A stretch of DNA of 64,000 nt from NCBI GenBank assembly GCA_013397695.1, contig VYZI01000123.1, positions 1,280,961 through 1,344,960 on the forward strand, read 5' to 3'. The notes beneath the pieces are model-generated. The model saw nothing but the letters and a program-made list of their open reading frames with translations, was not told the DNA's origin and did not search any database. Both the position numbers and the translations under genes were made by a program. Below are positions 26,113-36,866 of this stretch, piece by piece. Origin of the DNA: Centropus unirufus. Its lineage: Eukaryota > Chordata > Aves > Cuculiformes > Centropidae. Within the stretch, counting starts at the first letter, position 1, and the number at the start of each line of letters is the position of its first letter.

Positions 26113-28050
26113 CATATACAGTAACAGTGACTGACATGTAGTGAGTATTAAACTAATTGCTACTTGGTTGTTTATTAGCATATGAGATGAAGAGAACAAA
26201 AGAGGCTGCTGTAAGAGAAGCCAAAGGAGTAGCAAGCGTAACACCAGATACTGCTACAAAAAACCCCAACAAAGCAACAGATCCTGTCTATGTTGTACAG
26301 AGGTAATATTTAAAGTTTTACACCAGGGCTGATTTGTTATTTATGACTTTTTCCTGACTTAGCGATATTCCCCTTTCCCCTGCTTCCTCTCAGGCACAGT
26401 TTCTGAAGGATGGTTCCTTCTCTCTCTGAATGTGCTGAGTCATTTTATCTCTCTTTTATGGTTATAATTCACATCCTTGGCGAATGAGGTTCACTTATGT
26501 TTAATTTATTTTTCTTATGCTGGTGTGGTGTGATATTCTTCGCATTTTTTAATTTCAGAAATGGTGGTTTTCTCCCCTCCATTAAGAAAGTGGAGCTGTG
26601 GAGCCAATGTTTGCGACTAGCCATAAACTAACTGGATTACTTGTTTGGTCCAATTTGATTTTGTTGTTTTGTTTTGTTTTTTTCTCTATGTTGATGAATA
26701 GAAACTCTCCTTATAGTTTTATGGTTTTTTTAACACATCATCAATATGATTTTTAATGTTAAAAGGAAGCATTTGATTTGTTATAAATGTATCTTAATTT
26801 TAGCATAACACCCAATTTTAGAAGTATTTTTGTCTATTTTTTCAATATTCCTGTATTCATTTAGAGCAGATGAAGTATTTATTGAAATTGATAGAATTTT
26901 TAGCTATAAACTAACACTGTAAATGTTTTCTATTAATCTCTAAGAACCGAGCATGTATGCTGAGGAATCTCAGTGCCCTTTACATGGAATTAAACTCATC
27001 CCTAGCATAAATGAGTCCGATAATACACAGTTAACTCTGTCACACAAGGAAAAGAGAAGTACTAAAATTCTTAAGTAAGCATGATTCTGGAAACGAGCAA
27101 ACAAAGATCAATATTAAAAAAAATCTGAAACGTTTGGTATTTTATCGGTTTGAAATCTAAGGGAGAAAGAAGTAAAGAAAGTGCCTTAAATAGACCAGAA
27201 ATGGCAAAAGACCTGACAAGAATTATTTGTTTTAAAAAAACCCAAAACACAAATCCAGCCACAATGTTTCTCTCCCGCCCCATTTTACACATACCAATAG
27301 ATATCATCAAGTGCTGATGCTATTAGGCTTTGTGCTGACTCTGTGTCTGCAGCAGGAATATTGGCAGGCAGCACTGTATCAGCAGTCTGAAATTACATAC
27401 AGGCAACTGTAAAAATGAATGCCTACTCTTAGGTGGAAGTTTATTTATTATGGCAAAGCTGTAACATGAAGGGTACATGACCTTCTAGATAAATTTGATA
27501 GATTTTTACAGTCTTTCACTATGTTGACTTGCACTCTATTGAAAAGGAAGACTGGAAGCAAGTTTGACAGTGCATGTTGATAATGATTCATGTTACATGA
27601 AACACCTGGTACAACTCAGAGAAGACTAACACTCAGAATAATCTAACATGAGAAGATATCCAGCTATGTGTGTATGGTATTTAGCTAGAAATAAACGAAG
27701 CTAAGGACTAGCAGGTTCTCAAGAGTTTCTCAACTCATTTAAATAACATAAAGACTACACTGAAATGGCATGAGTAATCTTGAACGCACAATGCCTAATC
27801 CAAAGCCTACTGAATTTAATGGAAAGTTATTATTTGCTGTCAGTAAGTTTGAAAACAGTTTCTTGAGATCATTAAGCAAAATTTCACTGTTTTATTCCTT
27901 TTGCTGTATGACCAGCCCAGATTTCATATTCTTCTACATCGAGCAATGTCATTGGAGAGTCTGCTCATGCAAATTCCAGTGCCTAATAAATGGAAAAAAA
28001 GGGTGAAGTCAGACGTGGGGGAAAGAGAACTGAGAGATGAGGGAGGGCAG
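26113..28050. other. AT-rich non-coding DNA, no gene seen
   Basis: Short frames only (up to 97 codons, 27901-28194 plus, which ends inside the tandem repeat at 28051-28114). No transposon or RNA gene could be named. Confidence 0.6.
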
Positions 28051-28114
28051 AGATCAGAGCAGATGAAAAGAAAGATCAGAGCATATGAAAAGCAGATCAG
28101 AGCATATGAAAAGA
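28051..28114. repeat. Tandem repeat, 3 copies of 21-22 bp
   Basis: The unit agatcagagcatatgaaaag, with one or two variable bases at its end, occurs at 28051-28072, 28073-28093 and 28094-28114. The first copy differs by one base (agatg for atatg). The flanking sequence is purine-rich. Confidence 0.93.
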
Positions 28115-28974
28115 AAATTCATGTCATATCAGGTGTTGCTGGGAGGGGGAGGATGGCCAGAGTATTTTCATGTCACTTGGTGAATTTATATTAAATTAAA
28201 AACATTATCCTTATATATGATTCATGGAGGGAATGAAGGGTCAGGACTAGCACACTTCTTGATGCACATGTTTGATTATATTTTGTCTGTAGCTTGGGCT
28301 CAAGGACTAAGTCTGGTACTTGAGCTAGCCCTTTTGGTGGGCCAGTCCCATTGGGTGCTCTAAAGTGTGATATGCTCTCAAGACCTGGCTCAGAATTTCA
28401 GAGTTTGCAAATCCCACATGTCTGAAAATGTGGAAGACCTCCCAGGATAGACATTGGCTATCTCATTTACAGTTGTGATTGCATGTTATTGTTTAGTTTG
28501 ACAATATGTGAAGGTGATATGAGCAGCATATGACTGCAGGAATGAAGTTTCATTTTTAATATCCTATGTGCTCTAAACCCAGTCCAAAGAATATACCACT
28601 TAAAACCAGGATAGATGGGATGAAAACTAGAGTCTTGTGTTGGTCTGTTATTAAAATACAAAACTCAACTTGAGACACTTTCTGGTGTCCCACTTTTCTA
28701 GGCTTCAGGATCAGGGAGCACATCCATTCTAAAGCGCTGGAGATCATCAGTGCCTTCTTCCGCACTCAAGGGCTGATGTTCTACAACTGCATCAGCCTGC
28801 AAGCAGGGTCTTAGATGTACCTCACCTGAGCAATACACAACTCTGAACTCAGGAGGAGGTCTGGATGGGTGCTTGAACAAATTCAGATTTTGACCAAAAT
28901 ACTTAAAAAGGTGGTAATAAATGATGCATTTATTTATTAATAAGCAGTAGTTTTACATCCATACTGGATATATT
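28115..28974. other. Non-coding DNA with a less AT-rich block at 28690-28885
   Basis: Within this span, 28690-28885 is visibly richer in G and C than its surroundings and is open on both strands: 60 codons on the minus strand (28698-28880) and about 40 codons on the plus strand after a pyrimidine-rich run ending in tag near 28700. Neither product is recognised. It could be a decayed transposon piece, an exon of a non-coding RNA, or chance. Confidence 0.4.
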
Positions 28975-29412
28975 GAGATAGTCCAGTGAATGGCCACAAA
29001 GGTGGTTATGGGACAGGAACGTCTCTTTTATGAGGAAAGACCTGAGACTGCTTAGCCTGGAGAAGGCTCAGGTAGGAATTCAATCAATGCATGTAAGTAC
29101 CTGGGGAAAGAATATAAAAAAGGCGGAGCCAGAGTTCAGCGGTGCTTGGTGACACAACAAAAGACAATAGGTGCGAATTGAAACAAGAGACTGTGAACAT
29201 CAAGAAACAGTTTTTTTCTAGTGTTAGAGTGGCTGAGAACTAGAACAACTTATCCAGAGAGGCTGTGGAGTCTCAGTCCTTGGAGAAGCTCAAAAGCTGT
29301 CTGGACCTGGGTAATTGGCTCTGGGTAGCCTTCCAAGAGCAGGGAAGTTGAACTATGTGACCTCCAAAAGGCCCTTCCAACTTCAACCATTATGTGGTTC
29401 TGTGATTCTGAA
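28975..29412 (+). mobile_element. CR1 LINE 3'-end copy with intact terminus
   Basis: The blocks run in CR1 sense order: 'agtccagtgaatggccacaa', 'gacctgagactgcttagcct' followed by 'ggagaaggctcaggt', 'gaacaacttatccagagagg', 'tgtggagtctcagtccttgg', 'gaagctcaaaagctgtctgg', then 'gcccttccaacttcaaccat' and the terminal gttctgtgattctga. The start corresponds to the last part of the polymerase frame and is a 5' truncation. The region 29076-29140 departs from the family pattern and may be an internal insertion or divergence. There is no open reading frame. Confidence 0.92.
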
Positions 29413-32400
29413 TAGTAATTATGCACGTAGTTATATTGCAATTTCACTGTGGAAAGAGAAGTGTGAGTTCATAGTCTTCTCCTCCATAGTGTTCTCCTCT
29501 AAATGCATGTACTAAAATAAAAGATAAGGATGGATTATTTAACAATACTAGTTCAAAAATTTAAGTATTAGTTTCTGGTGAAATCTAAAAGGCAGAACTA
29601 AACTAATTATAAATGAATCAACTCAGTTACTTTGTTCACCATCTGTATTCATGTCTCATGTCTCTGGAAGAATCTGTTTCTGCAATTGTTTCACTATTTA
29701 ATTGTTTCATTTATTCATCTGTTCCTATACCTTCTGGAAGTGTAGTAAGAATCACTCTGTAGTTATTAGCTGACAATAGGGATAAGGTTTGTATTTTATT
29801 TACTCATAGTGCATTTCTGAATTTTGAAGTGCCTTGTCAGGTTGTTCTTTTTTTTTTTAATTATATTTTTCAGGCAAATGTTATACTAAAATGATTAAAT
29901 TCCAGAATACAGTAAAATGAATGATTGAGCTGAATGAACAAAGAAGCAAATTATATAGTAGGTTAATGACACTCCCAAAAACTTGAGTGAAAAGCTAAAG
30001 CAGGAGTGGAATACTAATTATAAGCTGCTTTCTAACCAACAATTATATATGCTTATGAAAAATACTGCTTTTACATTACATTAAATCCTTTTTTTTTCCC
30101 AATAGCAGCATCAGCATCAATGATTTCTTAAATTTTGATTCTTACTAAGCAAGAGAAAGATTTGATCCATGAGAAGCCATTATTGAGCATGAAGGAAGTA
30201 AATAAAGAATGTATTTTATGCAGCAAGCACCACTGCAACTAAGAGGCTCTGAATATGTATCCATGCTTACATAAGGGTGTGGCTGTATATGGCAATTTCA
30301 GGCAATTTGGCATTTCCCTCCGTGTCAATAGTGTACTACTTGTTTCTAGCAGACAAGTGTCTGTGCTGCAGAAGCTACCATAACATCTTGCAGTAACTGA
30401 CCCCTTTGTTGGCAAAGGCAACGGAGCACAAGAAGGGAATGAGCAGGGAGATAATTACCCTGGCTCCACAGAGGTCAGGCCTGGGAAATATTAAAAAAAA
30501 AAGTGTAGTAAAAAAAGTGTAGTGTCTGCTGGAGCTGACTGGGCTTTAGCTAATATAAAGATTTCATACAGGAGAACTCTACCACTAACGTTATCCTGGT
30601 CCCTTTTAAAAAATCTCAAGTATAGTATTTATTTTTTAACAGTGCACTGGTCAGATAATACAGTGCTGGTGCTGTACTAGAGGCTATGGGTATTTTTATT
30701 AAAATGTTTAACTATTGCAAAGTCGGTTGGAAGGTATCACAGCATTCTCACTTGCAAATAATGCAGTGAATTTCTGTAGAAGCAAAGAAAATTCCATTTA
30801 ACAACTTTTACTGACAGAGCCCCAGAAACCTCTGTGCCAGTCACACACATGCACACACATGGACCAGGACTCAATATTTCCTCATATACAAAAATCAGGC
30901 AAAAGGCAGTGGGGGGTTTAAACATAGGGCACTAAGAAGTGAAGTAATTTAATGTAGATCACCCAGAATATTTATTGGAGAGCTGATCAGAAAGCATGGG
31001 TCTGGTGACTACTGCTTTAATCTCATATCTACTAGATTAAGTGATTTTTGTGCACTTTCCCGCAATGGTTTCCTGTTAATGCTCCGCATATTCTTTGGCA
31101 ATTAATACCCCTAACATATTCTATATGTGTCACAGTAAATGTACACATGACAATATTAACAGATTACAGGGTAGATTCAAAGTCCAACAATATGAGAGTA
31201 TCCCCAAAAACTTTAGGTGGAACTTGTGGTAAAAGGACAGGCACTGCAACTCTGCATGTCATTTCTCAGATGAAAGAAAATAGGATTTTTTCATTAAGAG
31301 CAATAAATAAATGTTATAATTTCTTAGTGGAAAATAAATTTCTATTTTTTTTATTATTATTTTGTTGTGAAACAATTGTGAAGTCCCCAACATTCTTACC
31401 TTGGCAGAAAAACACCTAGTTCCCTAAGGTATGGGGTCCTTGGGAGCTCATGAAGACTAGACTCCTTACTTTATAAAACATAAATTTCTAAAGACCTTGT
31501 ACAAAACCTTGGGAACATAGCCCAGATTTTTTAAGGGTTTGCAGTTTTTCAAGTCACTTTGATTTGCCAGCTGAATTTTGCCTTTGGGAACCTTCCAAGG
31601 TACTAGTATGAAGGTAGCGGGTGAGCAGAAACTGGGCAAGGAATTGAAAGAATGTTTTGGTTTCACTGAAAAGGCATCTTACAAGGGGAGAAAATTGTCA
31701 CGTAGGAATATTTCTGATCAGTTTGATTGTGATTCTCTAAACAAATTCAAAGAACTTTGGATTCCATTTTTATAGCATTATTGCATTATTCTTATAGCAT
31801 TATTTACACCATGTAAATGTGTGCGTACACATTGCACAGATGATGGATTTATACTGTTCTGATATGTCATATTTACAGAGACAATGTAAGGCTTCTATAG
31901 CAGCAGCAGTGCCCATACATCTCCACATCATCAGACTAATCCAGGAAGATATGTTTTGCTGATTACTTTTTATTAAAGTGATCATTGCAAAAATACACAT
32001 TGACCCTCGGTAAAGAGTCAGTGACTATACAAAACTAATTAATAAAGAAATAGTATTCTTAGAAATGGAAAATACTGGAAACATTGGTTTATTTTTTTGT
32101 TTACAAGAGTAATACCAAACATGATTATTGTAATAAATTATGCCAATGGGAAATTTTTATGAAGTTCACCTTTAAATAATTAAGTCTGAGAGAGATAAAT
32201 ATGTCAAGAAACTATACTAATCTCCTTTCCTAAATATGATCAGATATATAGATATTATTTTAAATGTCACACTTGCAATCAGAGCAAAACCCCTACAATC
32301 AGGAATACACAATAATTATTTACATCAGATTTTTTTTTAAAGACAGTGCAAATGTATTCCAAACAGACTAAACATATCTGGAATAAATTCTAAAAATAAT

Positions 32401-32623
32401 TTCCTCTGAAGATAAGTTAATTTTTATTTCATAGTGCAGGATTACAGCTAACAATGTCTTTCAGACTGTGAGCTGCTCAAATGGCATTTTTAGATAAGGA
32501 AGTGGTTTACTGTAATAGACACATATCTGAGAGCTGAGAAGATAAAAGAGTAAAACCCAGATGCTGTGGTTTATATGTTTTAGTACAAGTCAGAGAGGTG
32601 TATCACAGAAAGTGTGTGTTGCA
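29413..32623. other. AT-rich non-coding DNA, no gene seen
   Basis: The longest frame is 123 codons on the plus strand (31048-31419). It is Cys/Phe/Leu-rich near its end and has no recognised domain. A CA-type run lies at 30842-30860. A short A-rich repeat (aaaaaagtgtagt, twice) lies near 30492-30523. No named transposon is seen. Confidence 0.6.
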
Positions 32624-32679
32624 GGAAAGGTGTCATTATATCACACCCAGGGGAAAGGTGTCACTGTGTTACTTCCAGT
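32624..32679. repeat. Imperfect tandem repeat, 2 x 28 bp
   Basis: Both units begin ggaaaggtgtca (32624-32635 and 32652-32663), exactly 28 bases apart. The rest of each unit is related (ttatatcacacccagg against ctgtgttacttccagt). It lies in a less AT-rich block of about 32560-32870 that may be a decayed transposon or LTR, which I could not identify. Confidence 0.8.
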
Positions 32680-32906
32680 TTTGGACTGCTGCTTAGGGTG
32701 AGAAACATCTGAGATGTCACAGAGCCCAAACTCACACGTGAGGTAGTACAACATGAGTGCTCAGTGGCACTGCTGGGCTCCCTCTCTGCCTTGGGGCAGA
32801 ACTTGTGGGACAGGAGGTGCATGTGCAAACCGCAGGAGATGTGACTAGCCTGTTTGCTTAGAGACTATAATACTGATTTAATCAATCGATTAAGATTTGT
32901 GTTTTT

Positions 32907-32952
32907 ATTTTTTAAAAAAATCATGGCTGATTTTTTTTAAAAAATCATGACT
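32907..32952. repeat. Tandem repeat of T-run/A-run/tcatg unit, 2 x 23 bp
   Basis: Two adjacent units each consist of a T-run, an A-run and tcatggct or tcatgact. Each unit's T-run and A-run can also pair, so the stretch is both a tandem repeat and potentially two small hairpins. It is probably a slippage product. Confidence 0.8.
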
Positions 32953-32999
32953 CCTCAAAATTAAGCACATATTCTCATCATATAGGTCATATATGGAAT

Positions 33000-33600
33000 C
33001 TTGTATCTACTCTCGGCGGATGTCACAGAAACACATTTCTCTGCGATTTCCTGTTCAAATCTGTCATCTCCTACAGAACTATGATGACACCTGCCGCAAG
33101 AAAGTGAAGATAGTGAATTTCTCCATCATTCAGTGATTTTTATTCTGTCTGGCATGAAAAAAGGGATGGAAGTTTCCCCTCACATTAAAATGCACAGGTA
33201 ACTCCTGTTCTCAGGTGTGCTGTTCATTTTTTATAGTAATTGGCTATGACACTGCCTTAGACCTTCCTGAGATAAGGTGTCTTGTCTGTGTAAAGACTTG
33301 GATTCCCACTTCCCTGCCTTGGCTTTATTCATCGTTAAGGTTCTTCTGTGAGTGGACCCAATTCAGAGCAGAGATGGAAAAAAAAAGGAGCATTGTCAGC
33401 AAGTTTTCAGTTATTAAATTAACAGCTTCCATTTTAAGTATGTCGCCGTTTGGGCTGGAGAAACAGGTTGTGCTGCCAGACCTAAAGCAGGAGAATGAAT
33501 CTGTAGTGAAGAATGTCAAATCAAGGGTCTTGCTCTGAAGCTATTTGTGAATTTGTACACCAAGAATAAAGTAGGTTTATTATTATTAAGGCTGGTACCT
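33000..33600. promoter_or_regulatory. Candidate conserved non-coding element
   Basis: The sequence is complex, low in simple repeats and unlike any repeat family I know. It holds AT-rich homeodomain-like cores (for example ttattaaattaac near 33411) within more balanced sequence. Overlapping frames of 107 codons (plus, 33215-33538) and 64 codons (minus, 33325-33519) are open at once, which is common in slowly evolving non-coding DNA and gives no support to coding. The call is on sequence style alone; no comparison was possible. Confidence 0.25.
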
Positions 33601-34060
33601 TCGGACCAGCAGGACGGTTGTGTTGATGAGGAAAGCGCTTTCAGATGAAGAGTAGTTATTCAAGAGTGATATTTCCAGGTGCATGGGAAAAGCATACTTT
33701 GTTAGGTATATGAAACTGAAATGTCAGTCTATCGACCTCCAAAATTAGTAAAAAGACTGTAATAGGCTTCGGTAGACTGTCCATGACCTTTTTGGGGGAA
33801 GAGAAGGGTCATAGATACTGATGCAGTGATTCTACACATTTGCAGCAGAACCATAAGGTGTTTCCTGTGGTTTGGATCCTATATATAGTGCTGAAGGGGG
33901 TGAGATAAAAGAAAAGAGTTTTTACTACTTTGCTTCTTAACTGGTCATTGTATGCTTTTTAAAAAGGCAGATTAAGAGATAAGGAAAAAATGAGTAAAAC
34001 AACTCAATTTGTGCTAAGATTTGTGAGGCATTTTTAAAAAATCTCACACCATCAACTTTC

Positions 34061-34087
34061 TAAATCCTTGCAAGCAGCAAGGATTTA
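34061..34087. repeat. Perfect inverted repeat (11-bp arms, 5-nt loop)
   Basis: The arm taaatccttgc (34061-34071) and its exact reverse complement gcaaggattta (34077-34087) flank a 5-base loop. The stem is too short for a microRNA precursor. There is no run of T after it that would suggest a polymerase III terminator. Confidence 0.9.
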
Positions 34088-34133
34088 GAGCCATATTTCA
34101 CATTTTTGGAGCCCTATTGAGCCATATTTCACA
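34088..34133. repeat. Direct repeat gagccatatttcaca, 31-bp period
   Basis: The 15-base sequence occurs at 34088-34102 and 34119-34133, with a diverged spacer. It abuts the inverted repeat at 34061-34087, so this 70-base stretch has been locally rearranged. Confidence 0.85.
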
Positions 34134-35059
34134 AAATCAGATAAAAGGTGAAATTTGGATCTTTGGGATTTTTTAAACTCACTTTAAGTAAGAGTATCTT
34201 TTGAAAAATATCTCATCTACAACAAGAAGAAGTCACCCCAGGAACAGGAGCCCCAAATACATATTTTTATTAATTATAGAACCAAAAAAACAACCACTGA
34301 AACATTGAACAGTTTTTATGTAATTCATTTGCTTAAATAAAAAAGTACATAGAAATATGTATTTAGCAATTATTTTGGAAACTAAATTGAAATATTTTTC
34401 ATAGACAACTGTCACTGATATAATTTTTACTTATTAATATTGATATGAAATAATTTAATAACCATTTCCACAATATTTGAGATTATAGAATAGCATTATT
34501 TATTATTCCTGTGTGTAATCATATTGCATTTTCTTCTAGTAGATTAATAATACAATTTAATTTTTATATATTAATTTGTGATAAGAGCATCAATTTTGAA
34601 TTAATGTTTTAAAAACCTTAAAAAATATTTTCTTTTCTCTAATACTTCGTTCAAACCAAACAGAATTTTCTTGGCTTTGTTCTTTATATTCATAACTTTT
34701 TTCACCACTGTTTTTAATTTGTAATGAGCAATATTTGTGCAGAGATATTTTGTTATGAAGATAGCTAAACTCTGCCAAACATTGTCCTACTAGCTCAAGC
34801 TGGAATTGCAAGAAAACATTCCAGACTGTGCCCTTTTAAGTAGCCATTTATTCCAAGTAATGATAAAATAACTTCTTTCTAGTTAGTGTTGCATAACTAG
34901 GGCTATTTTTCTATTTTTTTTCTAAAAACAGGATAATAAAAATGTTTCCCCTCCATGATAAAAATTATGAAAAAATAATTGTGCTACTTAAAAGACGAAC
35001 AGTTATTGGAGTACCAATTAGCAAATACTAGATATACAAATGACACAATAAAGGTATTG

Positions 35060-35215
35060 TTCACCCACCATCTGCTTTTAGCATCCCAATCTTGAATTAA
35101 TTACTGAAGATAATGGGAATTTTGTGCTGATTAAAGAATTCAGGAATAGGGCAGCATTTGTCTGGCAGAATCAGAAGTCTAAGTTACACAGACAGCTGAT
35201 TTAATACAAAGGCAC
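35060..35215. promoter_or_regulatory. Candidate conserved non-coding element
   Basis: A complex stretch with homeodomain-type cores (aattaattact near 35096 and gattaaag near 35129) and no simple repeats or transposon similarity. It is called only because its texture matches vertebrate conserved non-coding DNA. No alignment was available. Confidence 0.2.
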
Positions 35216-35256
35216 TCCTACTGTCTACTAGTTTTGGGGGGTGTTTGGGTTTGGAT

Positions 35257-35289
35257 TTTTGTTTGTTTGTTTGGGCTTTTTTTTTTTTT
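35257..35289. repeat. (TTTG)n and poly-T simple repeat
   Basis: Three TTTG units are followed by ggg and a T-run of about 13. It is an ordinary microsatellite and low-complexity tract. Confidence 0.85.
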
Positions 35290-35559
35290 ATATACCCAAT
35301 GGAAGTGATAGTGTCCAGATAGCACCGTTTTTTGTAATTGCAGCCTGGAAGACCCTTTAAAAGCTATCAATGCTTTGACACTGGATACAGATCTGCTACA
35401 AAAAAAAATGTTCCCAGAGCATTCATATTTTCTAAGAGTATCAGAAAATAAATATTTGCCTCAAAAAAGCTGATGTACTTGCAGCTGATTTGCTATAAAA
35501 GACAGCAACTGAGAAAATCCAGGACTTTCTGTTGCCCATAACTGACTGTTTTATAGTAG

Positions 35560-35910
35560 TAGTATACTGGATTAATCAATTTGGCAGGAGTCTTCTCTAG
35601 GGAGAATAGCTTCTCATTCCTCTTGTTACTGTGCCAATGCAGTGGTCAGTTGAAAGGATCTGCAGAGAGAACCCGTGCTCTTTGAAAAGTCACTAATTAC
35701 AAAGGAAGCGATTGCAATAGCCGAAGTTGCATGCCTTTGAAATTGCTCAGTTAACAGAACTGTCATCACAGCTAAAAGAAGCATTTTTAACTTTGATCCT
35801 GTAGCCTTAATACTGAAGCAGTCTTTGTCTTAAGCTTGTGGTAGTTTACACAGAAGTGCCCGCTCAATAATTATATCTACATCACTTGCAATACTGACTT
35901 TTGGAACTGA
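35560..35910. promoter_or_regulatory. Candidate enhancer-like block with TCF/LEF and SOX/homeodomain motifs
   Basis: Three CTTTGWW TCF/LEF-type motifs lie at 35680-35686, 35735-35741 and 35791-35797, all in the same orientation. Between them, taattacaaagg (35694-35705) joins a homeodomain core (taatta) to a SOX-type acaaagg. The surrounding sequence is complex and free of known repeats. Motifs this short occur by chance, so the clustering is only suggestive. The call as a regulatory element is inference. Confidence 0.3.
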
Positions 35911-36290
35911 GAAACAAAAGAAAAACATTTCCATGAGCATTCAAACTTTTAAATAAAAATTTGACTATATTTGCTCTGCTTATACTTTTTTTTTGCATGC
36001 TTTCAAGTGATTATTTGATCACTGGCAGAATTTAGTGGAAAGTAGAAGACAGAATTGCTTCACTGTTTGTGGAGACATTAGAGTTTTGGAGGTACTGATA
36101 TTCAAGCCAATCTGAGAACATATTACCTGCCTACCAAATCTGGAAACAAAGCCCAACAACTTTCCATCACCACAGTTAAAAGATATGCTTGCAATCTGTA
36201 TAATTAAGCATTTCAGCAGACTGAACAGCCTAATATTTGTTAAAATCAGAATTGACTCTCAAAGTTATGCAACAACAAAGATGCACTTGG

Positions 36291-36866
36291 TCTTGTTGGG
36301 ATGGAGTTGCCCCCCTCCATGGCAGCCCTCATAGTGCTGTGCTTTGTATTTGTGGCTAGAACGATGCTGACAACACAGCGATGCTTTGGCTACCATTGAG
36401 CAGTGCTCCTATGGCACCAAGGCTGTCTCTCTAACTGCAATCTAAAGTCCAGGAGGCTGGGGATAGGTGAGAACTGGAAGAGGATGTAGCCAAGACAGCT
36501 GAATCTAACTCACCAAAGGGATAAACTATACCATACGAAGTTATTCTCAGTAATAAAAGCCTGCAGAAAGGAGAAGGAGGAGAAGAGAAGCTTTTGTTTT
36601 TAAGGCATCTGACTTCTGAAGCAATTGCTGCATGTACTGAGGTCCTACTTCGCAGGAAGTGGCTGGACATTGCCTTCAGATATGAAATATAGAATAAATA
36701 TTTTTGCTTTCCTCTGCTTCCACATGAGCTTTGATTTTCTTAATTAAGCCGTCATTATTTCAACCCATTAAGTTTTCATCTTATTTTCTCTCCCTCTCTC
36801 ACTGAGGACAGGGACTCAGAGAGCATCTTCGTGGCACCTGATGGACAACCAAGGTCAACCCACCAC
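36291..36866 (+). mobile_element. Old avian endogenous-retrovirus solo LTR or LTR fragment
   Basis: A chain of blocks matches an LTR family I recall from many bird genomes: 'atagtgctgtgctttgtatt', 'tggctagaacgatgctgaca', 'tgctttggctaccattgagc', 'ggcaccaaggctgtctctct', 'accaaagggataaactatac', 'cagtaataaaagcctg', 'aggaagtggctggacattgc', an AATAAA at 36693-36698, 'caacccattaagttttcatc', and a decayed end near caacccaccaca. The taataaaagc at 36551-36560 would be the TATA-like promoter element and the later AATAAA the polyadenylation signal of such an LTR. No gag, pol or env sequence adjoins it, so it is a solo LTR or fragment. Divergence is heavy and it is non-functional as a virus. The left boundary is uncertain. 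Confidence 0.78.

Larger units (their letters stand above)
33601..35059. other. AT-rich non-coding DNA, no gene seen
   Basis: Short frames only. The hairpin and the direct repeat at 34061-34133 are listed separately. The rest is very AT-rich, particularly 34250-34640. Confidence 0.6.

Noticed and set aside
31048..31419. 123-codon plus-strand frame
   Set aside because: Translation ends in a low-complexity Leu/Phe/Cys stretch from a T-rich tract; no family features.
34061..34087. Hairpin as a microRNA precursor
   Set aside because: The stem is only 11 bp with a 5-nt loop; microRNA precursors need a stem of roughly 30 bp or more.
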